A stretch of 64,000 nucleotides of DNA from Pantanalinema sp. GBBB05 (GTDB taxonomy: Bacteria > Cyanobacteriota > Cyanobacteriia > Leptolyngbyales > Leptolyngbyaceae), in NCBI GenBank assembly GCA_016743235.1, contig VRZD01000005.1, forward strand, positions 62,001-126,000, read 5' to 3'. Every line of letters starts with the position of its first letter. Positions within the stretch are counted from its first letter, which is position 1. Shown here one piece after another: positions 1 to 7,514 of this stretch. The notes under the pieces were generated by a model. That model made no database searches. It saw only the letters and a program-made list of their open reading frames with translations, and was not told the DNA's origin. A program made the position numbers and the translations under genes.

Positions 1-1204
1 GTAGTAAGCGTTCAGCCACCTGTCGTTGTTGGCGGAGTTCGGCTTCGGTAGACTTACGATCGCTAATATCGCGCACACTGCCTTCGTAGTAAACCACTCT
101 GCCATCAGGCGCTTTAATGGTACGCACATTTTCTGAGATCCAGATCGTACTGCCATCTTGACGATAGACTTCGGACTCAAAGCCAGCTACCGATTCAAAC
201 CGCCTTAAGTAAGCCACTAACTCATCACGGCGGCGCGGCTGCACATAAAGTTGTTCACCAATATCAGTGACTTTTGCAATCAGATCCTCGGGCGACTCAT
301 ACCCATAGAGTTCCGCCAGAGTCGGATTAACATTGAGATAATGACCCTCCGGTGTACTTTGGAAAATGCCCTCAGCTGCATTCTCAAAGATACTGCGATA
401 TTTGGCTTCCGCCTCTTGCAATTCTGCGGTACGTTGGGCAACTCGGCGCTCTAATTCGTCAGCCTGCTCCTTAAGTTGTCGCTGGGATTCTCGTAAAGCT
501 TCTTCCGCTTGTTTGCGATCGCTAATGTCATATAACGTAGTCAGTAAGGTATGCTCCCCTCCTAATACCAAGGGTTGGACAGAGGCACACACCCAAAATG
601 CTGAGCCATTTGCCCGTTTTGCCTGGAGTTCATAATTCCGCACAACTCCCTCAGCTGCTAACAGGCCTTGCAGACGCTCAGCATCGGTAGGATGGACAAA
701 AAATTCTGATAATTTGCGGTTTTTCAGTTGCGGAATCTCTACACCCAACTGTTGACCTGAAAACGTATTGGCATAGGTAATTGCCCCATCCGATCGTTGG
801 GTCAAGATCATTAAAATGGGAGTTGATTCTGATAGCGCCCGAAATAGTTCTTCGCTCTGGCGCATGGTTTCAACCGCTTGGGTGTAAAGCTGATATTCCA
901 TCATGTCGCCATGCTCAGTAGTCGCCTGTAACATGATTTCGAGATCAGCTTTATCTCGAGAAACCGTTTCCAAAATTTCTTGCAAGGTTGCCTGAGCTAG
1001 TTTACGTTCAGCAATTTCAGTTTGTAGTTGCTGATTAGCTCGATGCAATTCTGCTTCGACCATATCGCCATGTTCGGCAGTAGTTTGCAAAGAAATTTCC
1101 AGATCGCGATTGCGCTGCCACAACCAATCCACCTCCTGATGTAGCCGGTTAATTTCTGCCAGCAGGGAGTCTGGGTCACGGTGGAGCGACTGTGCCTCTG
1201 CCAT
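1..1204 (-). CDS. PAS-domain signalling protein, C-terminus outside window
   Basis: The reading frame is open from an ATG at 1204 to the left edge, giving 401 codons of a longer protein. Residues 15-115 form a charged coiled coil with EHGD motifs at 44-47 and 97-100. A PAS domain follows (about 115-230), then a helical linker (230-268) and a second PAS domain (about 268-384) ending in the usual DISDRK signature. The last visible residues, RQQRQVAERLL, match the linker that often precedes a class III nucleotide cyclase in cyanobacteria, so I infer an adenylate or guanylate cyclase output; a histidine kinase or GGDEF output is possible. The start lies 8 nt after the STAS-like gene, so the two are probably co-transcribed. 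The coiled coil matches that of the GGDEF protein at 2387-3235. Confidence 0.8.
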   Translation of the reverse strand, partial: MAEAQSLHRDPDSLLAEINRLHQEVDWLWQRNRDLEISLQTTAEHGDMVEAELHRANQQLQTEIAERKLAQATLQEILETVSRDKADLEIMLQATTEHGDMMEYQLYTQAVETMRQSEELFRALSESTPILMILTQRSDGAITYANTFSGQQLGVEIPQLKNRKLSEFFVHPTDAERLQGLLAAEGVVRNYELQAKRANGSAFWVCASVQPLVLGGEHTLLTTLYDISDRKQAEEALRESQRQLKEQADELERRVAQRTAELQEAEAKYRSIFENAAEGIFQSTPEGHYLNVNPTLAELYGYESPEDLIAKVTDIGEQLYVQPRRRDELVAYLRRFESVAGFESEVYRQDGSTIWISENVRTIKAPDGRVVYYEGSVRDISDRKSTEAELRQQRQVAERLL

Positions 1205-1212
1205 GAGTGTAT

Positions 1213-1575
1213 CTACACAAATTCTAGGGTTAAGCTGGGCATCAAACGCTGTAGGTTTTTTAGAGACTTAGTCTGCCAAAGAATCTTGTCAGAGCCTTGA
1301 AAAGTCAGTTTTACATTGCCCTTTTCCCGCACTTTGACAACAAACATTGATAGCATACTAATTCCCGAACTGTTAAGAAACTCTAACTCTCGAAGATTGA
1401 TCGTGAATTCGGGGGTTTCGTCAACAGCCTGGAGCAAAATATCCATCACCGGCTGATATTCTTCCATGCCATCTAAGCGGAGAAAACCCTGCAAGAAAAC
1501 TGTGGCAGATGCCGGATCGTGGTGAATGCAATAATCGTCGGTTTTAATTTCCAAAACTAACAGCTCCCAACTCAC
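1213..1575 (-). CDS. slr1659-family STAS-like regulator (SiaC/anti-anti-sigma type)
   Basis: This 120-residue protein fits the slr1659 superfamily of STAS-like regulators. Its core FLNSSGISML (residues 67-76) resembles the phosphorylatable helix of anti-anti-sigma factors and of SiaC, so Ser69 or Ser70 is the likely phosphosite. By family knowledge a cognate HATPase kinase phosphorylates it and a PP2C phosphatase dephosphorylates it, and the unmodified form binds a target. Both enzymes are encoded just upstream. The start is a GTG; no in-frame ATG occurs before residue 37. It lies 53 nt after the kinase-like gene and 8 nt before the PAS gene, consistent with an operon. The target is inferred to be a neighbouring enzyme rather than a sigma factor. 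Confidence 0.78.
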   Translation of the reverse strand: MSWELLVLEIKTDDYCIHHDPASATVFLQGFLRLDGMEEYQPVMDILLQAVDETPEFTINLRELEFLNSSGISMLSMFVVKVREKGNVKLTFQGSDKILWQTKSLKNLQRLMPSLTLEFV

Positions 1576-1628
1576 CTACTCTATTCCTATCCGAATGAAA
1601 CAATTATGATTTGCTAACTCACGATCGC

Positions 1629-2219
1629 TCATACATCTAAATACGCTAAGACATTAACCCGAAAGATCGCTGGAGCAGATTCCAACGCCTCAAACTTCCA
1701 GCCAAATCTAGCCGAATAATCATTCATCATGGTCAAAACTCCCATGCTAGAGCCACCGCTGCCAGCCGCCGTTTTTTCTAACTGCTGCATATAGAACTCA
1801 TCGAGGTCGGAGCTTAACAGTTGGGTAATAAACTGTCGATATTGCTCTACTCGTAGGTACTCTGCGTAGTTAATTGCATGGAAAATAATCTGACGTTCAT
1901 ATAGATATAAAGAAATACTGATGGGCAGATTCTCTATATCCTGGTTATATTTCACTGCATTTTCCAGCAATTCGTTAGCAATGTAGCTAACAGCAGCCTT
2001 AACTGTATCCTGTCGATTAATTTTACTATCAGGAACTTCATCACCAGGAAAAAAGGCAGCAAAGTAATCCCCCAAGAAGTCAGCTGATAGTCCATAGTTA
2101 CCCCAACGGCGGCGGCGAGGGGCAGAACTAGGAGAAAAATGCAGCGTTAAATATTCGTCGCTGGCAGGAATATCATCTGTGAATTCTCCAAAGGTCTGAA
2201 TGGTACTGGTTGGATTCAT
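1629..2219 (-). CDS. slr1658-family (DUF6272, SiaB-like) HATPase regulator
   Basis: The protein has about 196 residues and matches the slr1658/DUF6272 family, which is related to SiaB-type kinases. Visible signatures are an N-box ANELLENAVKYN near residue 95 and a glycine-rich ATP-lid motif GSGGSSMGVL near residue 160, both typical of GHKL ATPases that phosphorylate STAS partners. No phosphoacceptor histidine domain is present. I chose the ATG at 2219; a GTG two codons upstream (2225) is also possible. It sits directly upstream of the STAS-like gene, the expected kinase-substrate order. Kinase activity is inferred from the family. Confidence 0.78.
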   Translation of the reverse strand: MNPTSTIQTFGEFTDDIPASDEYLTLHFSPSSAPRRRRWGNYGLSADFLGDYFAAFFPGDEVPDSKINRQDTVKAAVSYIANELLENAVKYNQDIENLPISISLYLYERQIIFHAINYAEYLRVEQYRQFITQLLSSDLDEFYMQQLEKTAAGSGGSSMGVLTMMNDYSARFGWKFEALESAPAIFRVNVLAYLDV

Positions 2220-2386
2220 AAACACCTTGACAAAGCTAGGAGATTAGAAGTAAAGAACAGCAAGCGCCAGCATGAAGCGACTTCAATCGCGATTCAATTC
2301 CCTGTATGTTTCTAATTTCTAATATTCCCAAGCTAATCCGTAAAAAATAGCAAATGTAGAAATATCCACGATCGCTATGCAGTTAA

Positions 2387-3235
2387 TTAGCCTGAGACAA
2401 TGCGATCTCTCCCCTGTTGCTTAGCCATATAAAGCAGGTGATCTGCCATATCAAGTAAGGTTTTTGCAGGCAGGTCATGGGCAGGCAGAAGGCTACTCAC
2501 ACCCATACTTAAGGTGATATGGCGGTTGGTAGAACTTTGAGTTTGGGGGATCTGAAGTTGTTGAATAGCGGTTTGAATTTGTTGGGCAACGACGATCGCC
2601 CCAGCTAGATCCGTTTGGGGCAAAACCGCCACAAATTCTTCTCCGCCGTAGCGGGCAGCCAGATCACTAGGGCGTTTGAGGCTACGAGCAATCACCTGAG
2701 CCACTAACTTCAAACAATCATCACCCGCTAAATGCCCATAGGTATCGTTATATTGCTTGAAGTGATCAATATCGCACAGAATGATCGCAATAGGTTGACG
2801 ATCGCGCAGCATTTGCTTCCATTGTTGCGTCAGATACTCATCCAGCCGCCGCCGATTAGCAATCTGAGTCAGCCCATCGATATTGGCAAGATGGCGTTCT
2901 TCCCGCCATTTCTGATCCCACTGAGCATCCATGACATCACCATGCTCCATAATCGTCTGGATGATGATTTCTAGATCGTCGCTGCGTTTAGATACAGCCT
3001 CTAGAAGCAGTTTCAAATTAGCCTCTGCACGAATCCGTTCAGCTACTTCTAGTTTCAACTTTTGATTGGCCAGCTGAAGCTCAGCCTCGATCAAATCGCC
3101 ATGTTCCGCCGTTGTGGATAAGGCAATTTGCAAATCCTGATTCAAACGAGACAGTTGTTCAACTTGTTGCCGCAGGTGTTGAACTTCTGACAGTAATTGC
3201 ATTGTTTGGCTCTCAGTCAGAGGATGCGTTGTCAT
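2387..3235 (-). CDS. Coiled-coil GGDEF diguanylate cyclase
   Basis: A 282-residue protein with an N-terminal coiled coil (about 10-115) and a C-terminal GGDEF domain (about 115-280). The active-site motif is GGEEF at 197-201, which is competent, and an RPSD inhibitory I-site lies at 188-191, five residues before it, so product inhibition by c-di-GMP is expected. There is no transmembrane segment or recognisable sensor domain, so the coiled coil is the likely regulatory input. That coiled coil carries TTAEHGD at 41-47 and EHGD at 97-100, the same residue numbers as in the PAS protein at 1-1204. The gene lies between the phosphatase and kinase genes of the partner-switching cluster, paralleling siaD in SiaABCD. 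Confidence 0.88.
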   Translation of the reverse strand: MTTHPLTESQTMQLLSEVQHLRQQVEQLSRLNQDLQIALSTTAEHGDLIEAELQLANQKLKLEVAERIRAEANLKLLLEAVSKRSDDLEIIIQTIMEHGDVMDAQWDQKWREERHLANIDGLTQIANRRRLDEYLTQQWKQMLRDRQPIAIILCDIDHFKQYNDTYGHLAGDDCLKLVAQVIARSLKRPSDLAARYGGEEFVAVLPQTDLAGAIVVAQQIQTAIQQLQIPQTQSSTNRHITLSMGVSSLLPAHDLPAKTLLDMADHLLYMAKQQGRDRIVSG

Positions 3236-3445
3236 GCCATCAAGTAAGTACGTGAGGTCGATAAGAGGAGCAAAGAGATTACAGGGGCAACTCTCTCAAT
3301 CAAGGGGCGCATCTTATCTACTGAGCATGATCCTTCTAGGGATGAAGTGGGCAACTATTTAGATCGTAACTTTTTTTTCCTTTCACTTCTGTACTCTAGA
3401 TGTAATGTCATTCAAGTTTTTAGGCTGTTAGCAAGTCCTGCTAGT

Positions 3446-5428
3446 TCACTGCTGCTTTAGCACAAGTAATGTAATATCATCAAACACTTTTTGATCACCA
3501 ATATACTGCATCAAATCAGCAATCAAAACCTGACGAATTTCACTAGCAGAACGATGCCGATTTTGCTGCAATACTTCATACATCCGCTCTAAACCATACT
3601 GAGACTTCTGTGTGTTCATTGCCTCCGTAATGCCATCTGTGTAAAGCACAGCAATATCCCCTGGTTGCAACTCTACTTTTGCTTCAGCGACAAATTGGGT
3701 AATATCCTGTTCCAGACCCAATGGAAACCCTAGATCCAACGTATCAATTTGCTCTAGGTTGCCATCTTGTCGCACAATAATTAGTTCTTCATGTTGCCCA
3801 GTTAAGCGTAAGACACCAGCCTCGTATTCCAGTACAGCAAGAGTCATATTTTTGCGCGATCGCATACGGCGAGTATTATCATAAATAATCCGGTTTACAG
3901 CATTTAAAAATTTCGCTGGATCTGTTTCTCCATTCGCTAATAAAGTCCGCACAGCCGTCTGAGCCATAATCATGACGACTCCACTTTCTAACCCGTGCCC
4001 CGTGACATCACCAATGCTAATTTTGACCTTGCCATCCTGCTGCATTACATCATAATAGTCACCACCAATTTCAGTTGCAGGTTCCATAAATCCAGCAATA
4101 TCTAATCCGGCAACTGCTTTTAATTCTGACTCTGTTGGCAATAACATTTGTTGTAGCCGCCGAGTGACATCCAATTCAGCACTCATCCGGAAGTTTTCAT
4201 TTTTTAAGCGTTGATTCAACTGAGAAACTTCCTGGTTTGCCTGCACTAAAGCGGCAGCGACATGATTAAACGATGTCACAACTTCAGCGAGTTCATCCCG
4301 ACTCTGAAGGGTTACACTATCGGTCATTGTACCTGCCACCATCCGTTGCGAGGCAGCGCCCAAACTAGATACTGTATCCATCACGCCTTGATAAAAGCCG
4401 ATGAAAAGATACATTACAATTGCCAAGATTACTAATACAAAGATAGTTAATCCGAGCTGTTTCTGGACAAACCCATCAATTCGGCGCTGTAACAGAATAT
4501 CAAGTTGGTTGATCGTCTGCTCCCATAGATCAAAAGCTTGTTGCAAGCTTTGATTCGCTCGTTGGAAATATGCTTGAGTATCAGGTTGCTTATTATTATT
4601 AACTAACTGATTAATCAGACTTGCCAGATCATTTGTATTTTGAGTGAGTTGTTGCAGAGGAACTGTTAGTTCTGGTCGTAGGTTACCTGCACGATTATGA
4701 GTAAATCCCACTTCCATTTTTTGGGCAAGTTCACTACTCTGCTGTTTTAGAGTTTCAGCTAAAACAATGAGTTGCGATCGTTCGATCGAAGTTATTTTTT
4801 GGTCAACATTAATGCGTTGACTAATTAATCGGATATCTGATATGGTCTGCTGCATATCAGGCAATCTGAGTAATGTAGCATCCATCAGATAGTAGGTATC
4901 CAGATCTGGATCAAGAATTAAATTAGATTGATCACCAACCTGTAACCTTAAACTTTCAAGTTGACGAAATACTTGCTTATAATCAGCTGATTTATTGTCA
5001 GTTGTCCACTGCTTAGCTTGAGTACGAAGAGTCTTCCAGCTATCGGCTAATACTTGAAAGCGCTCAGTTGATAAGAGGAGATTTCCCAATTCCCGATCAA
5101 CGTTTTGGACAGATACAAAATCTTGATCAATTTGAGTTTGTAGCTGGATAAGTTCCTGCGATCGTTTCATTGAATTATGAGTACGATCACTCAGCAACTC
5201 ATATTCAGGTAAATGCTGACTTAATTGGTGCAACGGTCGGAGATAGGAATTACCTAACATCTCCTTATGCGCAAAATTGACTCGGTCCTGTACTTCCGAA
5301 AGCAGCAAATACATGACCAGGCTTAAAGGAATGATAAAAATACAACTGATGAGGGCAAACTTCTGCGGGTACTTCAGTTGATTCATCAGATACATTGCTG
5401 GTTTAAACAACTGGGTAAACTTGCGCAT
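3446..5428 (-). CDS. Membrane HAMP-PP2C (SpoIIE/RsbU/SiaA-type) phosphatase
   Basis: A 660-residue membrane protein. A first transmembrane helix (about 24-44) is followed by a largely helical extracytoplasmic domain (45-325), a second helix (about 327-350), a HAMP linker, a coiled coil and a SpoIIE-type PP2C domain (about 440-658). The metal-binding motifs are complete: IGGDYYD, SIGDVTGHGLESG, YTDGITEAM and DDITLLVL. It is therefore predicted to be an active Ser/Thr phosphatase that responds to an external cue and dephosphorylates a STAS-type phosphoprotein, most simply the product of 1213-1575. Gaps to the next genes are 210 and 161 nt, so one transcript is plausible but not certain. The ligand of the sensor domain is unknown. 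Confidence 0.88.
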   Translation of the reverse strand: MRKFTQLFKPAMYLMNQLKYPQKFALISCIFIIPLSLVMYLLLSEVQDRVNFAHKEMLGNSYLRPLHQLSQHLPEYELLSDRTHNSMKRSQELIQLQTQIDQDFVSVQNVDRELGNLLLSTERFQVLADSWKTLRTQAKQWTTDNKSADYKQVFRQLESLRLQVGDQSNLILDPDLDTYYLMDATLLRLPDMQQTISDIRLISQRINVDQKITSIERSQLIVLAETLKQQSSELAQKMEVGFTHNRAGNLRPELTVPLQQLTQNTNDLASLINQLVNNNKQPDTQAYFQRANQSLQQAFDLWEQTINQLDILLQRRIDGFVQKQLGLTIFVLVILAIVMYLFIGFYQGVMDTVSSLGAASQRMVAGTMTDSVTLQSRDELAEVVTSFNHVAAALVQANQEVSQLNQRLKNENFRMSAELDVTRRLQQMLLPTESELKAVAGLDIAGFMEPATEIGGDYYDVMQQDGKVKISIGDVTGHGLESGVVMIMAQTAVRTLLANGETDPAKFLNAVNRIIYDNTRRMRSRKNMTLAVLEYEAGVLRLTGQHEELIIVRQDGNLEQIDTLDLGFPLGLEQDITQFVAEAKVELQPGDIAVLYTDGITEAMNTQKSQYGLERMYEVLQQNRHRSASEIRQVLIADLMQYIGDQKVFDDITLLVLKQQ

Positions 5429-5850
5429 AAACTCTATAAAAATTAGTAGCTTTTAAGTACTTCTAAAAGTTAGACTAGTCAGTCTTAAAACTGTTGAAAT
5501 ACCCTGATCTTGTTCAAAAAGAAGGATTAGGGGAGACTCACACTTTCCTAAAAGCAGCAAAATTTTCAAAACATTCTTGTGAGAGTCGAATCTCAGTCTA
5601 GAATGCCCGTAATTTTGCAGGGGCTATCAGGTTTTATGGCAGGCAGTTTGATCTGGTCAGTTGGCAAATTATTCAAGTCATAGGTAAGAAGAGTTGAATC
5701 TCACTATCACAAACTTCAACTTCTTAACTACACCGACCGGACAACCCGATCACTTGCATCTATTTCTATAAACAAGTGCTGCTGATGGTAGCGGGCTGCC
5801 ATCAGCATCAGTAATCATGTATCTGCACTAGTGAAATTAACGTAGGAGCA
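5429..5850. other. Intergenic region with one hairpin
   Basis: This 422-bp gap contains no convincing ORF. It should hold the promoter of the phosphatase gene, which reads leftward. A stem-loop at 5781-5806 (GCTGATGG pairing with CCATCAGC, plus an inner AG/CT pair) lies 45 bp past the end of the 5851-6156 gene and may terminate it, but it lacks a T-run. Confidence 0.4.
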
Positions 5851-6156
5851 TTAATCAATCACAGAGCGCCAGCCTTCTGGTTCATATTCTCGCTGAATCC
5901 GCACTGTCCAGTCTCCATGCGGAATGACGATCGGCTGGTGTTCTTCGTGGGTTAAGGTCGCCGTTTCGGACAATATTTTTAAGTAGAGAGTGCCATCTCG
6001 CTCATACAGTTCGGCTGTCCCTTGACTAATCTGATGCTTATGCCCGGTCACTTCTCCTTCAGCCAGGGTCAAATGCGGAAGCGGAGTACTCCCGGTTGCC
6101 ATCTCCAAATGGGTCACTGGTAGCAGAATCACATCACCTTGGCGCATCGGTTGCAT
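5851..6156 (-). CDS. Uncharacterised conserved small protein
   Basis: About 101 residues, rich in beta-strand-like sequence. It belongs to a conserved uncharacterised bacterial family recognisable by GEVTGHKH near the middle, THEEH later, and a C-terminal VRIQREYEP segment. The conserved histidines could bind metal in a small barrel fold, but this is inference. The open frame extends to a TTG at 6180; I chose the ATG at 6156 because an AGGAG ribosome binding site lies just upstream of it. The 80-bp gap to the divergent flavin reductase gene probably holds both promoters. I cannot assign a function. Confidence 0.65.
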   Translation of the reverse strand: MQPMRQGDVILLPVTHLEMATGSTPLPHLTLAEGEVTGHKHQISQGTAELYERDGTLYLKILSETATLTHEEHQPIVIPHGDWTVRIQREYEPEGWRSVID

Positions 6157-6259
6157 GAATACGTCTCCTGCTGCTCGCAATAGTGCAATTTTAAATTAAT
6201 TCTACTGGCTTTCTCAGGCAAGCATATCTCCCACGCCCGATCGCAGGCTCACCCAATCG

Positions 6260-6805
6260 ATGCTCTCAATCCCAATTGGATTGCTATACACTGAACACTG
6301 TAGTGAGTATCAGGCGGTGAAACCCTTGCTGGACGAACAAGCGAAAAAAACCATACTGCGCAAAATTCCTCACGGGCTCTATATTTGTGGAGTGAAAGAC
6401 GGGGAAGAGGTGAATGGCTTTACCGCAAGTTGGGTAATGCAAGCGTCGTTTAGCCCTCCCTTGGTTGTGAACTGCGTGAAGCAAGATTCTAAATCCCATG
6501 CGATGATTGAAGCGAGTGGGGTCTTCGCGCTCAGCTTTTTAGAGGATGGACAAAAAGACCTAGCCCAAACGTTCTTCAAGCCCCAACGCCGAGTCGGCAA
6601 TAAGTTTGAAGAGGTCGAGTTTTATTTGGGTGAAACGGGCTGCCCAATTATTTCGGATACCTTGGGTTATGTCGAATGTCGGGTAGTTGGCTCAGTTCCT
6701 AACGGCGATCACACCGTTTTTGTAGGGGAAGTCATTGCGGCGGGAGTGCATCGGGAAGGTAATCCACTCTTGCTGGAAAGCACGGGTTGGAACTACGGAG
6801 GCTAA
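6260..6805 (+). CDS. Flavin reductase-like FMN-binding protein
   Basis: The protein has 181 residues and resembles the flavin reductase/flavoredoxin domain that also forms the C-terminus of cyanobacterial diflavin flavoproteins. Conserved segments are IPHGLYICG, NGFTASWVMQASF (FMN contacts), SKSHAMI and a late GDHTVFVGEV motif. It probably binds FMN and uses NAD(P)H to reduce it, in the cytoplasm. The first 26 residues look unlike the family, so translation may begin further in, for example at the TTG before LDEQAKK, although the ATG at 6260 is the only nearby ATG. The MIF tautomerase gene follows after 6 nt, so the two form an operon. Confidence 0.8.
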   Translation: MLSIPIGLLYTEHCSEYQAVKPLLDEQAKKTILRKIPHGLYICGVKDGEEVNGFTASWVMQASFSPPLVVNCVKQDSKSHAMIEASGVFALSFLEDGQKDLAQTFFKPQRRVGNKFEEVEFYLGETGCPIISDTLGYVECRVVGSVPNGDHTVFVGEVIAAGVHREGNPLLLESTGWNYGG

Positions 6806-6811
6806 GCGACC

Positions 6812-7165
6812 ATGCCGTTGATTAAGGTGCAAACATCGATCGCACAACCAGAACCGACTCAAGTAGAAACCCTACTCAAAAATTTATCTGCCAGTCTGGC
6901 AAAACATACAGGCAAACCAGAGTCTTATGTGATGACTGCCTTTGAGCCGGGCATTAGCATGACTTTTGCAGGAACATTTGATCCCGTTTGCTATGTCGAG
7001 GTGAAAAGCGTAGGGAGTATGAGTCCGACCCAAACGAAAGCCATGAGCCAGGACTTCTGTCAGCAAATTCACACCACGATCGCGGTCCCAACCAATCGAA
7101 TTTACATTGAGTTTGCTGACGCAAAAGGGGCAATGTGGGGCTGGAACGGCTCAACTTTCGGTTAA
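6812..7165 (+). CDS. MIF-family tautomerase (phenylpyruvate tautomerase-like)
   Basis: A 117-residue member of the macrophage migration inhibitory factor superfamily. Pro2, which becomes the N-terminal catalytic proline after Met removal, is present (MPLIKVQT). The family pattern continues with SYVMTAFEPG near the MIF active-site lysine region and a C-terminal NRIYIEFADAKGAMWGWNG. The expected activity is keto-enol tautomerisation of aromatic 2-oxoacids, as a trimer; the physiological substrate in cyanobacteria is unknown. It is translationally close to the flavin reductase gene (6-nt gap). Confidence 0.88.
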   Translation: MPLIKVQTSIAQPEPTQVETLLKNLSASLAKHTGKPESYVMTAFEPGISMTFAGTFDPVCYVEVKSVGSMSPTQTKAMSQDFCQQIHTTIAVPTNRIYIEFADAKGAMWGWNGSTFG

Positions 7166-7191
7166 CTTCTGTAAGTAAATTCAACTCCTAT

Positions 7192-7225
7192 CCGACGATC
7201 GCCTAAAATCTCTGGCGATCGTCGG
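7192..7225 (+). terminator. Hairpin after the tautomerase gene
   Basis: CCGACGATCGCC (7192-7203) pairs perfectly with GGCGATCGTCGG (7214-7225) around a 10-nt loop; both arms contain CGATCG. A T-rich stretch and a second small hairpin (TCCTTTC/GAAAGGA, 7238-7255) follow. This probably ends the flavin reductase-tautomerase operon, although there is no clean T-run. Confidence 0.5.
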
Positions 7226-7514
7226 TCGTCCTGTTTGTCCTTTCTCCGGAAAGGATGCGGATGATCCTGTTTCTATGACATAGGTACAGCCAGCAGGAGA
7301 ACGCTAGCTTACCCTAACTTGCTCAAAGTCGCTAGAACAACTGGCAAATGCATATTTTAAATCGGCACCATCTCCAGATTAATGATGAATAACAAGTGTT
7401 TCATCGTCAAGAGGATGGGGAATGCTGGACGTGAGACTCTGTTAAATTCCCTTGCTTAATGCCAGATTGTTGACCCCATAGAACTCTTAATTTGCTCTCC
7501 AAGGAAAAATAAAA

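Noticed and set aside
514..521. GCGATCGC octamers as possible operators or insertion sites
   Set aside because: These are HIP1 sequences, spread across both genes and gaps throughout the window as in many cyanobacterial genomes, so single copies carry no local meaning.
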